Positions 20,320 through 32,000 of a stretch of DNA of 64,000 nucleotides are shown piece by piece (the first letter of the stretch is position 1; each line of letters opens with the position of its first letter). The stretch comes from Yamagishiella unicocca. Taxonomy: Eukaryota > Chlorophyta > Chlorophyceae > Chlamydomonadales > Volvocaceae. The DNA lies in NCBI GenBank assembly GCA_003116995.1, contig BDSL01000031.1, positions 1 through 64,000 on the forward strand. Direction: 5' to 3'. The notes below the pieces were generated by a model. That model was not told the origin of the DNA, made no database searches, and saw only the letters and a program-made list of their open reading frames with translations. Position numbers and translations under genes: made by a program.

Positions 20320-22150
20320 CGCCCTGCTGTCTGCACCTGCTCATTTTACTGTCGAAGTCCGAAAGCAATTTGGCGTTCTTCATGGTGACGCCTTCACGGT
20401 TGAGGGATGCTCGATCTTTAATGAGGTCATCATTACATGCTATAGCCATCAAGTCATATTTCCGGCCGTGGACAGCCGCCATCACCACGAAGAGTGCCTC
20501 TTCAGTGCTGCCTTGACCATCTTGGCACTGCGGGGTATCGTAGATGACAGGCGGGAGTTGACAGGCTCAAAGTCGGCACGGCACACCGGCGGCCAGCTCG
20601 CCACTCGCCAGGCGGGAAGCCACCGCTGAACCAGCAACAATCCCTGGAAACGTTGGATCGCCTTCATCAGGTCCAATGGGTCACCTGGAGCAGAAAACTG
20701 CGGCAGGGTAGGGCGGGGCGGGGCGGCGCGGAGCAGTAGGGGCGGCAGCCGAAAAGCAGCGCAGGGCAGGAGGGAATGGGCACTTGCTGATGAAGCCCAA
20801 ACACGAGGACAGCTTGCGGCATCAGCAGGGCGGTGACCGGTGAGTGAGGTACGGGAAGGGGGGTTAGAGGGATGAGCCCCTGACGTCACATGGGCTCCCC
20901 GGAATGGACCCTTCCCTTGCCTCGCCTGATCCCGCTGCACCCGCCTTCATCTCCCTTGCCCTCCCGTGCCCTCCCTTGCCCTCCGTCAGCTGCCCTCCCT
21001 CCGCTCCTCCCTCACCACTCCAACCCCGCTGCGCTCCCGCCCTGCGGCCGCTCCTCACCATTCCATTCGCGTGCACCCCGGCGTCCGTCCGCCCAGCTGA
21101 GACCACCACCACTCGGGAGGCGTCCTCCCCCACGAGGGGCTGTAGGATTGTCTGCCGCCAGGCAGCCAGGCAATTAGGCAGTCCGGCAACCAGGAAACGT
21201 TGGATCGCCCTCATCAGGTCCAATGGGTCACCTGGAGCAGAAACCTGCTCTGCACGCAGCTGTGCACAGGTATCCTTGCTGATGGTAACTTGCGCGGCCA
21301 CCACGTCACTGAGCTGCTGCCACGTGGGCCATTCGGAGCCGGGGGCTACGACTCCCAGGTTTGGCAGCAGCCGTATAAGGCGTCCAGCTGCGACGTTGTC
21401 ATCAGCACGCAGGATAGCCGACTCCGTTCCGGAAATTGCCTGCCAGAGGTGCAGCGGTACCAGGAATGGAACCTTCCGTACGCGCCTGCCGATGTCGACC
21501 GTGGCTGCCGCTGCTCCTGCCACCACCGGCCCGCCTCCAAAGGCCAGCCTAGCGCCGTCCGGCACCATCACAACGGCCCCGGTGCAAGAGGGACTGCCAG
21601 CCGCTGGCGTGCTGCTAGCGTGCTGCTGAAGCGGGGACGAGTCATTATCCACGGCAATGAATGCGTCAACGTCCTCTTGTGTAATCACACACTCGGCCAG
21701 TAGGCTGCCAGTGGTCACAGCGGCCCCTGCAGGGTAACTGCCACCAGCTGCCTACTCGCCGTGAAAGGCCCCTGCACCACCCTGCCCGGTGCGGCCCAGC
21801 GGGGTAGCAGCGGCCCCACGCTGAAGGAGCCGATCGCCGCCGGCTTCCCGGCCGGTTGCCCCAAGCCAACCAGCCGGGCGCCGCCCAGCACTGTCACTCC
21901 AGCTACGGTGCTACTGGAGGGACCGCCAGCTTCCAGACTGCTGCCGCAGGCCCGTGCACGGCCCAGCACCATCGCAGAAAATCCAGCGTCGAAGGGGTCC
22001 AAGCCAACGGCCGCTGAGCCGGTACTGGATTAGTCTGGTGCACTCCTGCAGCGGACGGGAAAGGACACGTCGCGGCCTAAGACCCACACGCAGCCGGGCC
22101 ATACCCAGACGCAGCCAGTCGCCAGAGGGGTCAAAAGCCTGTGCCAACGC
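20320..22150 (-). CDS. Candidate minus-strand exons, unrecognised mosaic gene
   Basis: Several minus-strand stretches look coding. The longest (about 21,718-21,230) contains ECVITQEDVDAFIAVDND and, further on, LPNLGVVAPGSEWPTWQQLS. A segment around 20,690-20,500 repeats the motif SAPGDPLDLM(R/K)AIQRF that also occurs at about 21,240-21,190. A third (about 20,520-20,340) reads GSTEEALFVVMAAVHGRKYD and MKNAKLLSDFDSKMSR. Acceptor-like sites precede them, for example tgccgcag before the 20,700 copy. Exons could not be joined into one consistent frame. One exon (described separately) carries a TruA signature. It may be a decayed gene, or a transposon that has picked up host exons. No function is assigned. 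Confidence 0.35.
21059..21139 (-). CDS. Isolated exon with the TruA pseudouridine-synthase signature
   Basis: An 81-nt stretch is bounded by an acceptor (cctacag) and a donor (atg/gtgagg), both in phase 0. It encodes 27 residues that include VSAGRTDAGVHANGM. AGRTDAGVHA is the hallmark of the TruA family (tRNA pseudouridine synthase I), with the catalytic Asp in RTD. In that family the motif lies near the N-terminus, after an aromatic-rich YDG/GWQ segment. Neither that segment nor the later TruA motifs can be seen in neighbouring minus-strand sequence. It may be an orphan exon of a pseudogene, or an exon captured by a mobile element. If functional, the enzyme would modify positions 38-40 of tRNA anticodon arms. 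Confidence 0.5.
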
Positions 22151-22855
22151 GTCCTTGGGATTACTGCTGGCTATACAACCTTACCTTGCGTGCGTCGGTG
22201 TCGCCCGAAACCTCCTCCCTGTCGGCGGAGGGGAACGGGACTGGCGAAGCATCGTCGCCGCTAGTAGCAAACACAGCCAGAGAAGACGATGCCACGAAGA
22301 GCGCCGTTGCAAATGCCCGTCAATGGAACTGCTGGGGCCTGCGAGTTGTGCGCATGTTGTCATTTGTTTTACATACCGGTACGCGGAAATTTGCAGCGCG
22401 ATTCATGCTAATGTGCTCCAGAAGCGCTTACCTACCTGCTGTATGCTGCTTTGGGGCACTATCGCAGCTATGCCGAAACGTCAGCTGCGCGAATCGATTG
22501 TGAAGGCCTGTAGCTCGCAGTGTCTTTGACGGGTTTAGCGCTAAAATATGAACGAAGCCGCCCAAGATTGGATCTAAGCGCTGTGATATGGCGCCTCAGG
22601 TTTGGTTGAGAGAGTTGAGAGAGCCGCAGCATTTACAGCCGCAGCATTTACGGCGCGATGCTAAATTTAAAAAGGTATCAGCACATACATTCGTTAACAA
22701 ATCTGTGCACAAGAGAGAAAGTTCGAGTGAAAATTGTCAACGTACGGAAAGTGAAAATTAAGTGAAAGATGGTCCCGTCGTACTGTCCAAAGCATGAAAA
22801 TTGCCCCTAGCAAGCACCGGACACCGACACCGGACACCGGACACCCGGCCGCCTT
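22151..22855. other. No recognisable gene
   Basis: ORFs of up to 191 codons cross this stretch but lack family motifs and overlap each other in different frames. Short direct repeats occur (gccgcagcattta twice near 22,620; ggacaccgac/ggacaccgg near 22,820). Confidence 0.5.
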
Positions 22856-23137
22856 TAAAACTATATATGTGATCAATGAGCCCAAGTCTCTAACCTTTGG
22901 GCCCATGTCAGAAATGCGGTGATCCATGGTTTGGCGACAGCTTAAACAGCATACACATAACATGGCCCAAAACGCTAGGCATATGGACGCCTTTAAACTA
23001 TGTGATCAATGAGCCCAAGTGTCTAACCTTTGGGGCCATGTCAGAAATGTGGTGATCCATGGTTTGGCGACAGCTTAAACAGCATATCCATAACATGGCC
23101 CAACAAGCTAGGGATGTGGGCGCCTTTACTACTATGT
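22856..23137 (+). repeat. LINE tail repeats upstream of copy A, two units
   Basis: Two head-to-tail ~136-bp units lie here, each with aacctttgg(g/g)gccatgtcag and gacagcttaaacagcata. The start codon of the long ORF of copy A falls inside the second unit, so the first ~40 residues of that ORF are repeat-derived. Confidence 0.9.
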
Positions 23138-25012
23138 CAATTGTCAATTGGCGTCGAGGGACCTAGCCCGCATGACTTGGGAGGGTTGAAGGTCGTAGCT
23201 TCGGCCACGGCGCTGAATCTGCCGTTTAACGACGTAGGGGGATCCCCAATGTTGGACTGGGAGACACAAAGGGACAAGGTGCTAAGTAGGTTCTCGCGGA
23301 TTGTAAGGCTACGCCTGTCCACGTTTGGCAGGGCGACAGCAGCCGCAGCATATGGGATGCACCGTGTCACCTGGCGCATGGAGCATGGGGGCCTACCCCC
23401 AGACACCGTGGTGGAAGGGTTAGAGCGGGTGGCGGCGAAGCTCGCCCCAGATGCTAGGGAGCGACGAGCAACAGGTGTCCCACAGCGGCTGCTGGTTGGG
23501 CACCCATCCCTCGGGGGCTTTGGGGCCATTGCCCTCAAGGAGCACGTACGGGCGCGCTGGGCTGGTTGGGCCCTGCGGTTTGTACTGGCAATGGCGGGCC
23601 CCCGGGAGCGCCGGCCTCCATGGGTCATTTGCCTTAACACGTACCTGAGGGGGGTGCATCCGGCGTTCGGACCTCTGAACCTGCTTACAGCACAAGGCAG
23701 GGGCCCGTGGATGGGGGCGGACGAGATGCCGGCTGATATCCGACGGGTGATCATGGCGCTCGCGGCCTTGCCCCCTGTACAAGACATCGGTAGCGAGCCG
23801 CTGGTGCCAGGCCCATGGTGTACCCCGATGTGGGGCAACCCGCTCCTCCCAGCCTGCCAGTCTGGGCAGATGGGGGTCGGCAGGAGGCCGGGCTTGGAAT
23901 ACTTGCACCCAGAACTAGTGGGGTGCTGGACCATTAAGACGTTGGGTGATGTTCTGACGGCTCGCGATGCTCTTCGGGACTTCTTGGCTGCGTCCGAGTC
24001 GGCGGTGCAGACGTCATGGCCAGCGGGATGGCGGGGGCTCGTCGTCCGAGTCTTAGATCCGCGGTCAACAGCAGCGAAGACGTTCCTGGAGCTTCATCGG
24101 TGGCGGGAATGTGTGGGGGCGCTGGACGCTTTGCTAGCCGAGGTGCTAACCCCGTGGAAGCAAGCAGCGGCGCGGGTGATACCAGTTTCCTCCCAGAGTA
24201 TACCCCACGCTATACCGGGGATGGAGGAAGTGGGGTCCATGCTCACCGCTCGGTTGGGGTGGCGGCTGGGCGGGGGGGAGCCGCTGGCGCTACGGGATAT
24301 GACTGTTCGGGTTGGGACGGCTGTGCAACTGGTCGAGTTCGCGGACGCCCGGCGGGCCGCGCATGAGAAGTTTGTGCGTGAAGCTCTTGGGGGTACCGGG
24401 CCTGCCCTGCCAGCGGCCCTGAATGCCCTGCAGCAAGTGTTCCGGCGCCTCTGGTCTGGTCTGAAGTGGGAGCCGGCCCGTAAGGAGGGGTGGTGGCGGT
24501 TGGCTGTGGATGGGATCCCCCTCCTAGGGAATTCTCACATGCAGACGGCAGCAGCAGCCCCCTGTGGGTGCGGTGCGCCGGCTGGTGCGTCTCCAGGGGC
24601 GGGTACCCCCCGCCTACACCACTTTTGGTTCTGCCCGGTGGCTCAAGCAGTGATTGCCCAACTCGAGACCCAGCTCGGTGCAGGGGTGCAAGCACCTCCC
24701 AGGGTGCAGTCCTGCGTCTGGGATGTAGTAGTCCTGGCGGCTATTACGGCCATGGAGGTGGGGCGCCGGTTTATGGCCGCGGCCTTGAAAAGGGCGGCTG
24801 CTGGTGGTCCCCCTCTTACTCCGGGTAGCGGTCTTCTGGATCGTGCCGTTCACCGTGGGGTGGTGGAGTTTTGGGCCCTGCTGAGGGGCTTTGCTGCGCT
24901 GGGGCTTCCCCAGAAAGGCTGGGACGCAGTGGGGCCTCGGCATCCTTTCTTGCGGGTTGTTGCCAGTCGCCTCGTGTGCGGGGGACCGGCTGAGGTACTG
25001 GTGGATTCGTGA
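23138..25012 (+). CDS. LINE copy A: C-terminal part of the retrotransposon polyprotein
   Basis: The open frame runs from an ATG at 23,030 to TGA at 25,012 (660 codons). Genuine element sequence begins only at about 23,140, because the first ~40 codons come from the tail repeat. It lacks the reverse-transcriptase catalytic core and starts in the segment just behind it, with the FGRATAAAAYGMHRVTWRME stretch typical of L1-type elements. The middle holds VPGPWCTPMWGNPLLPA, shared with copy C. Near residue 530 a zinc-knuckle-like C-x-C...HHFWFC motif resembles the zf-RVT domain that follows many plant and algal LINE reverse transcriptases. It is a 5'-truncated, non-autonomous copy. The open frame without stops suggests a fairly recent insertion. 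Confidence 0.8.
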   Translation, partial: QLSIGVEGPSPHDLGGLKVVASATALNLPFNDVGGSPMLDWETQRDKVLSRFSRIVRLRLSTFGRATAAAAYGMHRVTWRMEHGGLPPDTVVEGLERVAAKLAPDARERRATGVPQRLLVGHPSLGGFGAIALKEHVRARWAGWALRFVLAMAGPRERRPPWVICLNTYLRGVHPAFGPLNLLTAQGRGPWMGADEMPADIRRVIMALAALPPVQDIGSEPLVPGPWCTPMWGNPLLPACQSGQMGVGRRPGLEYLHPELVGCWTIKTLGDVLTARDALRDFLAASESAVQTSWPAGWRGLVVRVLDPRSTAAKTFLELHRWRECVGALDALLAEVLTPWKQAAARVIPVSSQSIPHAIPGMEEVGSMLTARLGWRLGGGEPLALRDMTVRVGTAVQLVEFADARRAAHEKFVREALGGTGPALPAALNALQQVFRRLWSGLKWEPARKEGWWRLAVDGIPLLGNSHMQTAAAAPCGCGAPAGASPGAGTPRLHHFWFCPVAQAVIAQLETQLGAGVQAPPRVQSCVWDVVVLAAITAMEVGRRFMAAALKRAAAGGPPLTPGSGLLDRAVHRGVVEFWALLRGFAALGLPQKGWDAVGPRHPFLRVVASRLVCGGPAEVLVDS

Positions 25013-25467
25013 TCGGCCTGAGTTGTCTTGGGGAGCGGGGTTTCCTGTGCCTCATACTTTCCGGCTCTCTATATAGGCGTGTTGAGCCCTGTTTGGGATC
25101 CGTGCCTTATGGGATGAGAGGTGGCTGGTTCCGATGTTTGCATCGTTGCGGCGCTTCACTGGTTCGTCGGGTAATGGGTTGTTAGGTTGGTTGGTGGCCA
25201 GTTCCTGATAGGGGAGCCTCTAGTGCAAATTCCCCCTGGGGTGCTGGCTGCTGCTCAGTGTGTCTACAGCCTGTCGCTTTGGTGTTCTGGTGGTTTGCCT
25301 TTGTTCCGGTGCATGTCGGTCTTTGTTTCCTCCGTCTTTTTCAGTGTCAGGCGATGCGCCCGATGGTTCTACACTGCAATCGTTACAACAACCGGACCCA
25401 CTGGAAACTTTATTTCGCGCCCTTTTCCGCATTCTTTTCGGCCACTTTGTAGAGATTGATCTACGGG
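25013..25467 (+). mobile_element. LINE copy A 3' untranslated region
   Basis: This non-coding stretch lies between the ORF stop and the tail repeats. It contains tgtcaggcgatgcgcccgat and cgttacaacaac (25,334-25,395), which reappear in inverted orientation at 27,950-28,025. Confidence 0.65.
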
Positions 25468-26133
25468 CCCAAGTCTCTAACCTTTGGGGCCATGTCAGAA
25501 ATGTGGTGATCCATGGCTTGGCGACAGCTTAAACAGCATACCCATAACATGGCCCAACAAGCTAGGGATGTGGACGCCTTTAAAACTATCTATGTGATCA
25601 ATGAGCCCAAGTCTCTAACCTTTGGGGCCATGTCAGAAATGCGGTGATCCATGGTTTGGCGACAGCTTAAACAGCATACCCATAACATGGCCCAAAACGC
25701 TAGGGATATGGACGCCTTTAAAACTATGTGATCAATGAGCCCAAGTCTCTAACCTTTGGGGCCATGTCAGAAATGTGGTGATCCATGGCTTGGCGACAGC
25801 TTAAACAGCATACCCATAACATGGCCCAAAACGCTAGGGATATGGACGCCTTTAAAACTATGTGATCAATGAGCCCAAGTCTCTAACCTTTGGGGCCATG
25901 CCAGAAATGTGGTGATCCATGGTTTGGCGACAGCTTAAACAGCATATCCATAACATGGCCCAACAAGCTAGGGATGTGGACGCCTTTAGAACTATCTATG
26001 TGATCAATGAGCCCAAGTCTCTAACCTTTGGGGCCATGTCAGAAATGCGGTGATCTATGGTTTGGCGACAGCTTAAACAGCATATCCATAACTGTAACCG
26101 TTACAACAACATGGTCCAACAACTAGGGATGTG
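25468..26133 (+). repeat. LINE tail repeats downstream of copy A, about five units
   Basis: Unit starts (cccaagtctctaacctttgg) lie at 25,468, 25,605, 25,740, 25,874 and 26,012, giving a period of 134-138 bp. The last unit is interrupted at 26,093-26,110 by tgtaaccgttacaacaac and fades out after ctagggatgtg. Confidence 0.93.
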
Positions 26134-28440
26134 ACATTCTCATTACTCGTATGCCAAACGCGCACATACCCTCTTCAAGCACGTGTGGGGCGAGGTGGGG
26201 CGGCAGGGGGTGGAGCACTTCCAGGAGCAGCCAGCAGAGGACTAGCGCCGCGTGGCGCTGCCACCACCAGCACCCCTGGCCGCGGCAGGTTCTGGGCTGC
26301 AGGGCTTGCAGTTCAGGCTGTCGCCTGCGTCGGGGTTGGTGGCGGTTGTGGCCGCGTACCCCTCCACGTACGTCGCCTCACCCTCCCTCGGTTCGACAGA
26401 TGTTGACTGCTGGTGGTGGCAGGCAGGGCAAGCTCCGCGTGCAGGGGATCGGGATGCTGGGGAGGACATGGCTGCGCTACTGAGATGCCTTCTCGTATTT
26501 GGGATAGCTGCGCCAGGGGAGGGGTTCGGCATGAGAGAGCCGCCAACTGATGGCCAGGCATTGTACGGCAGCTGGTGCGGCAGTGGTGCTACTCGTCTGC
26601 CATCCCTCTCTGGGCGGGCCGCGTCCACTGTTGTACTATGCGACCGCAATGGAAGCAACTTTGCGGCGTAGTGTCAGGCAGGGGGCGTTGCGGTGGGGCC
26701 GCTGGAGCATGTTGAGAGATCGAGTGTGAGGTGCGAACTGGGAAGTGGTCCCCGGTGCGCTGGGTGCGTGCAATGCATGCGCAGCCTGGGCGGGTGAGGC
26801 CTTTGCGCAGCTTAGTGTATGAGCATAAGATTACATCGAATATGACGACGACGACACGCTGCTAAAGATGATGGTGACGCCGATGATGCGATGGTGATCA
26901 CGGTGGTATTCGTGATGCAGGGGTGTGCCCCTCTGGGGTCCTAGCGCGCCTGGAGAGGAGCACGCACGTTGACCGACTGGTGCTCGCGAAAAGGAAATAT
27001 TGATGTCGTCCTAACTTACTGGGAACTGTACCGCGCTCGTCCTTGTGGCGTAGTGCTGCGAGGCGCACAACTTGAGGCAGCGAGCGATGGCGATGGCACT
27101 GATCGTCACGGGGCAGCACGCGCGAGCACGCTTCACTGGTGGATGCGTCGGCTGCCTGGGCCCCCTGGTGGCTGCCCGTGTGGGGCCCGCCATAGCTTAG
27201 CATCGATCGTAGGGCTTGTGTCTCCCCGCCTCTGCCGGCAGGCAGGATGCGGGTTTGGCTCTCGAGGTGCCTCTGAGGCGCGGCTTGCCTCGTGTGGGGT
27301 TGTAGGCGCCGCTGCTGCCCACATGCGGCAGCAGGTGGCCGTCCCGTCAATTTGCCTAACTTGGTGGTTATCCCCCGCCCTACCGGGAGGCGTTGGGGCC
27401 CGCTCTGTTCAGTTTTTCATCGTGTATGGGTCGTAGTGGTGGCGCAGACGGCTGGAAGCAAGCAGAATGCAGAATTAAAAGGTGGTGCGTGCCTTTGCCA
27501 TTGCAGAACCAAGCGGCGTTTTTATGTGGTGGGATCCTGCAGCGAAAGGTGGCCGCAGGATGCGGTGTGTGCATGGGCAGCATTCTACTCTAGTGTTATT
27601 CTGATGCCCGGTGTCGGGGCTGGCATATTAACGCCGGTACGCCGGTAGGGTTTGCCGCATGGAAGTGTGGTTTTCGGCACTGTTACCGTGGCGGCATGCT
27701 CCTGAGGCCGCTCGTCCAACCGGACTGCGGGAGCAGAGAATCTGGCTGGGTTGTCAGGAAGTGCCACGGGGATTGGGGTCCCGTGGGTAGGGTAACAGGT
27801 GCATCCCGAGGACGCGTGAGCTGCAGCTTGCACCGCACGATGAGGCAGCTGCTGTGCAAACGGAAGGACAAAATGTGCGTAGGATTCGGAGGTTGGGGGC
27901 TTGGGGTCTGCGGGTCTCGACTTCAAGGGGAGTTCCAGCCGTCGCCGTCGTTGTTGTAACGGTTACAGTGGGTTCCAGACCAAGAGGTAGGACCATCGGG
28001 CGCATCGCCTGACACTGAAAAAGACGCTCATTTCCTCACGCCAGACAGGCTGGCAACAAGCAGCCAATATTGGACTACGCGAGGCGCATGCGGGTCAAGC
28101 GACCGACCGTTGGTAGGGCATGGCAGGTGTGAACGTGCCTGACTCGTCCTAGTGTGCTCGGCCTGTCGCCTAAAATGACGCACACAATGAAACGCTAATT
28201 ATTAACCGTGCTGCCTCAGCATTCGGCGGCGCAATCGAAGGGATTGGATATCAGACCAACAATTATAGGCAAAATGACGAACTGTCACTGGGCACGCGCG
28301 CTCAGAGTTCTCAGGATGCACGAATAAAGCTGGCATGGCCCGCGGGACGCAACCTGAGGCAGATGTTGTAACCGTAATTCCAGCCTCATATTACTAATTA
28401 CTGCGGCTTACGGGACCTCATAATTTGCGCAACTTGCCTG
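26134..28440. other. No recognisable gene; possible remnant of a mobile element
   Basis: Many overlapping ORFs of 60-155 codons on both strands show no consistent splice structure or family motif. The stretch from 26,093 to 27,967 is bounded by an 18-bp perfect inverted repeat. A LINE 3'-UTR fragment in inverted orientation lies at 27,950-28,025. Confidence 0.5.
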
Positions 28441-29032
28441 GTGCCGGCGGCCACCAGTGCTATGGGGTCGCTCGGACTGGCTTGTGCTGGCTCCGGCAAC
28501 GGAACATCGATGGCCGCTGCTGCCCTGGTTGTGTGTAGCGAAATGCCGTGAGATAGTACCGGTAGTGGTTGCAGGAGTCCTTACAGTGGTCTTCGGACCA
28601 CAGGAGCGTCACGTCGGCGGCCGGCCTTGGGTTTTTCCTCGCTCTTCCACTGCTGGCTTTGGCCAGCATTGCCCCCCGCTGCCTCAAATGTGATCGTGCG
28701 GTATGGCGTGGGGTGGTCAGGCTTGGTACCGTGTGCCGTTTTTGACGCGTTTTGCGTTCCGATGCGACAGGTGGATTCCTTGACCGCTCGTGGCAGGAGG
28801 TGGCAGTTGGGATGCATGGCAGGGTACGGCGCCCCGCGGTATCCTCCGTATGAAGGTTTGCATTTACACAGTTGAATCTACATCAGTACATGCTTTGACT
28901 GCTATATTTCACACAGCAATTCCCAAGGTTTTACCGATTGTCCTCGACCTGCGCCCAGGATTGCCTAAGCCCTATTCTTTTCTGGGAACGCCCCAGAAAC
29001 AACGGGTACCTAGGGACGTAGCTAGCTTAAGA

Positions 29033-32000
29033 ATGTTTTTGGGTGGTTACCTGGGCAGCTGCGCTGCCCAAGTTGCAACGTATGCCGCCTGCACTGCATG
29101 TCACTGCGCCTCACGCGAGGTGCTGCGTCACAGCGCCCGCGTCGCCTGGTCGGTGCTCTTTTTCCTGGCAATGATAGTAGCCTGGGTTCTGCGTGACTTT
29201 GCGACCCCAATACTACAGAAAATCCCATGTAAGTTGAAACCAGCGACCCAACCTTTGATAAGGGATATTGATGCTTTCATCAACGTCGAAATCGTATCGG
29301 GCGTGCCATTGCGGGCGTGCGCGACAGCTTCCGACATCACGTCCTCTGGCTTGCCCGACTCGATTTAGCTGTCTCGCCTCGCAGGGATTGTCAAGGACGT
29401 CACGCAGATTGATATGGACCAGTGGTTTGGACAGCAGGCGGTGTATCGTGTCAGCATGGGGAATTTCGTAAGTCCTGAATTGTGCATTCCTGCTAAGCCC
29501 TTATTCATTAGCTGGCTTGCGCCCCTGCGCTCCGGCTTTGCCATCAGGATTCGGCACATCGCTGTCTTTATAGAAGGCATTTAGCGACCGAGCCGGGTCT
29601 GTGGCTGAAGCTTGTCATCCCTTTCACCATAAACATAATGCCCGGTCTCGTCTTACCCTCCCATCACAGCTGTTCTTCGGCTGCATGTCGCTTTCCTTGC
29701 TTGGGGTCAAACACAAGGGCGAGAAGCGTGATCGCTATCTTCACCATGCGCACCCGTTGCTTAAGCTGGGCCTCTGGTTGCTCTTCACCGCACTGCCCTT
29801 CCTCTTCCCTAACGAGGTCCTCAACACCTACAGTGAGCCACATAGCCGCCTCTGCCGTCACGGGAGCATGGCAGGGAGAGGGCGGATGGGATACTGGGGC
29901 TGCCTACTATGCTTGCGCTGACCGCTGAGCAGGATCGCGAACTCCTAGGGCTCAATGTGGCTCTTGCGAAAACTTCGTTCAGTCGTAGTAGGCAGCTGGC
30001 GAGCGGGTTGGCCTCTTGCTCATCCTACCCGCTCCAGTGGGGCCTTCCCCACCCCATGGCTCGGTGCGACCAACTCACGACGCGGGCTCCGCGCATCCTA
30101 TCGTCGCCCCATTTTTATGCGATCAACATTTGAGCCCCATCCGCATTCCCCCTCATGCGGTGCTCCCATTGTTCATAGCCAACAAACTGAGTCCCTTCCC
30201 CGCCCCGCCCGTCTAAAGGCTGGATGGCCCGCTTTGGCTCGGGCGTCTTCCTCATCATCCAGATGATCATCCTGCTCGACTTCGTGCAGGTGGGCAACCG
30301 CCACCACGTGTCGGACAACTGTCCCACATGGTCATGCGGGTTGTCTGGCGAGGCAACCCGTGTGCCAATGCAGGAGGATAAAGCAAAGGGACACCGGATT
30401 GGTTGGTTGGGGTGGTGCAGGACCCTGGGGCAATACCTGGTGTTGCCTAGCGCAGTGAGTCACGGGCCATGTCCCCCTCCTTCCATGCAAACAGTGCTGG
30501 AACGACAGCTGGGCTTCCAACGGCGAGGAGGACGAGCGCTGGCTGTACGCGCTCATGGCGCTCACGTGCCTGTGCTACGGCGGCACGCTGACGCTGTCAG
30601 GTGGGAGGGAGGGACGAGGTGGTTTCGGAGCGGGCGGGTGCTGACAGCCCCCAGGGAGGCGCAACGGGGAAATGGCAACCGTGCATCACCGTTGGGTAAC
30701 CGTCAACGTTATAACACACGGGCAACAGGGGCACCGGGCAGCGTGGCAGCCGGCACTGGGACAGAATCGCTCGGTGCGTTCCCCGTGCATCAGCCCATGG
30801 CAGTAGCACTGGTGCACCGCTGCTACCAAGCGTTTGGCAACAGGCCGGTGCGGGATGCCGCCTCTCTGCCCCGCAGGACTGATGTACTACTGGTTCAAGC
30901 CTGCCGGCGCCGGCTCGTGCTCGCTGAACATCGCGCTGGTGACGCTGACGCTGTTGCTGGTGGTGGCGTTCAGCGTGCTGTCGCTGGCGCCGCTGGCCAG
31001 GAGGGTGAGTGCTCCAGGGGGGGACTCGGAGGAAACGGGGGTAAGGGCCAGAAAGTTGAGCGCTGCAGGGGAGGAGGGAGGGATTGAGGGGAGGGAATGG
31101 AGGCAGGCAGGGTGTTCCGGCTGGGGATGCCACAAGGGCTGGGCGAACCCCAGGAAATGGCCCAACTCAGCAGCCCTCCCCTTGGCGCTCAGGCCACGAA
31201 TACCAACCCTCCTTTCAACACTCGTCCCCTCCCCACTCTCCCCGCCTCTCCCGCCTGCAGGGCTCCATCTTCCCCGCCTCCGTCGTCTCCCTCTATGCAG
31301 CCTACCTCTGCTTCTCCGCCCTCCAATCGGAGCCGCGGGACTACCAGTGCAACGGACTGGCGCACCGCCTCACGGCAGCGTCGGGTGGGTGCGGCCTCTG
31401 TACTCCTCTGTACTACACTCCTCGGTACTGTACTCCTCGGTACTACACTCCTCGGTACTGTACTCCTCTGTACTACACTCCTCTGTGCTGCGCTCCTTAG
31501 GGTGTATCCTTGTTTCCCCGTCGCAAGACGGCCACCCTCCTCCGCCCTCATCCGCCGGGGCCCGCCCTCCGTCCACCTTGCAGGCAGCACCCTGGCCCTG
31601 GGCATGGTGGTGACGCTGGCCTCCGTGGTGTATGCGGCCTTCAGGGCGGGCTCCAACACGTCGCTGTTCACGCTGGAGGGGTCGGAGGACGGCGAGCCGC
31701 TGGAGCAGGTGGAGTGGAAAAGGGGGGTGCTGCGAACCGCTCGAGCAGGTTCGGGGGGGAGAAGGGGGGGATTGCCAAGGGTGCGCCGAACGTCTTGGGA
31801 AGGAGCGGGTTCCCGTCCCTGTCACCCCCGTCCCGGCAGGGGCTCTGGGCCTCTACCCTGGGTCGCCCCGCGCCAGCCTCCTCGCATTCCGCCGCACACC
31901 GCGGTGGCTCCCCGGGGGTACCTTCCGGACAAGGCAGCATGTCCGCGACCGAACTAAACCACCCGCAACCTCGCGACCCCCCAATTCCCCTTCACGCCTC

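Noticed and set aside
19388..20488. 366-codon minus-strand ORF through the 54-bp minisatellite
   Set aside because: Most of it is repeat translation and equal-length frames exist on both strands. Only its first ~50 codons look like an exon.
26969..27436. 155-codon plus-strand ORF as a gene
   Set aside because: No family motif, biased composition, overlapping ORFs in other frames and no supporting exons nearby.
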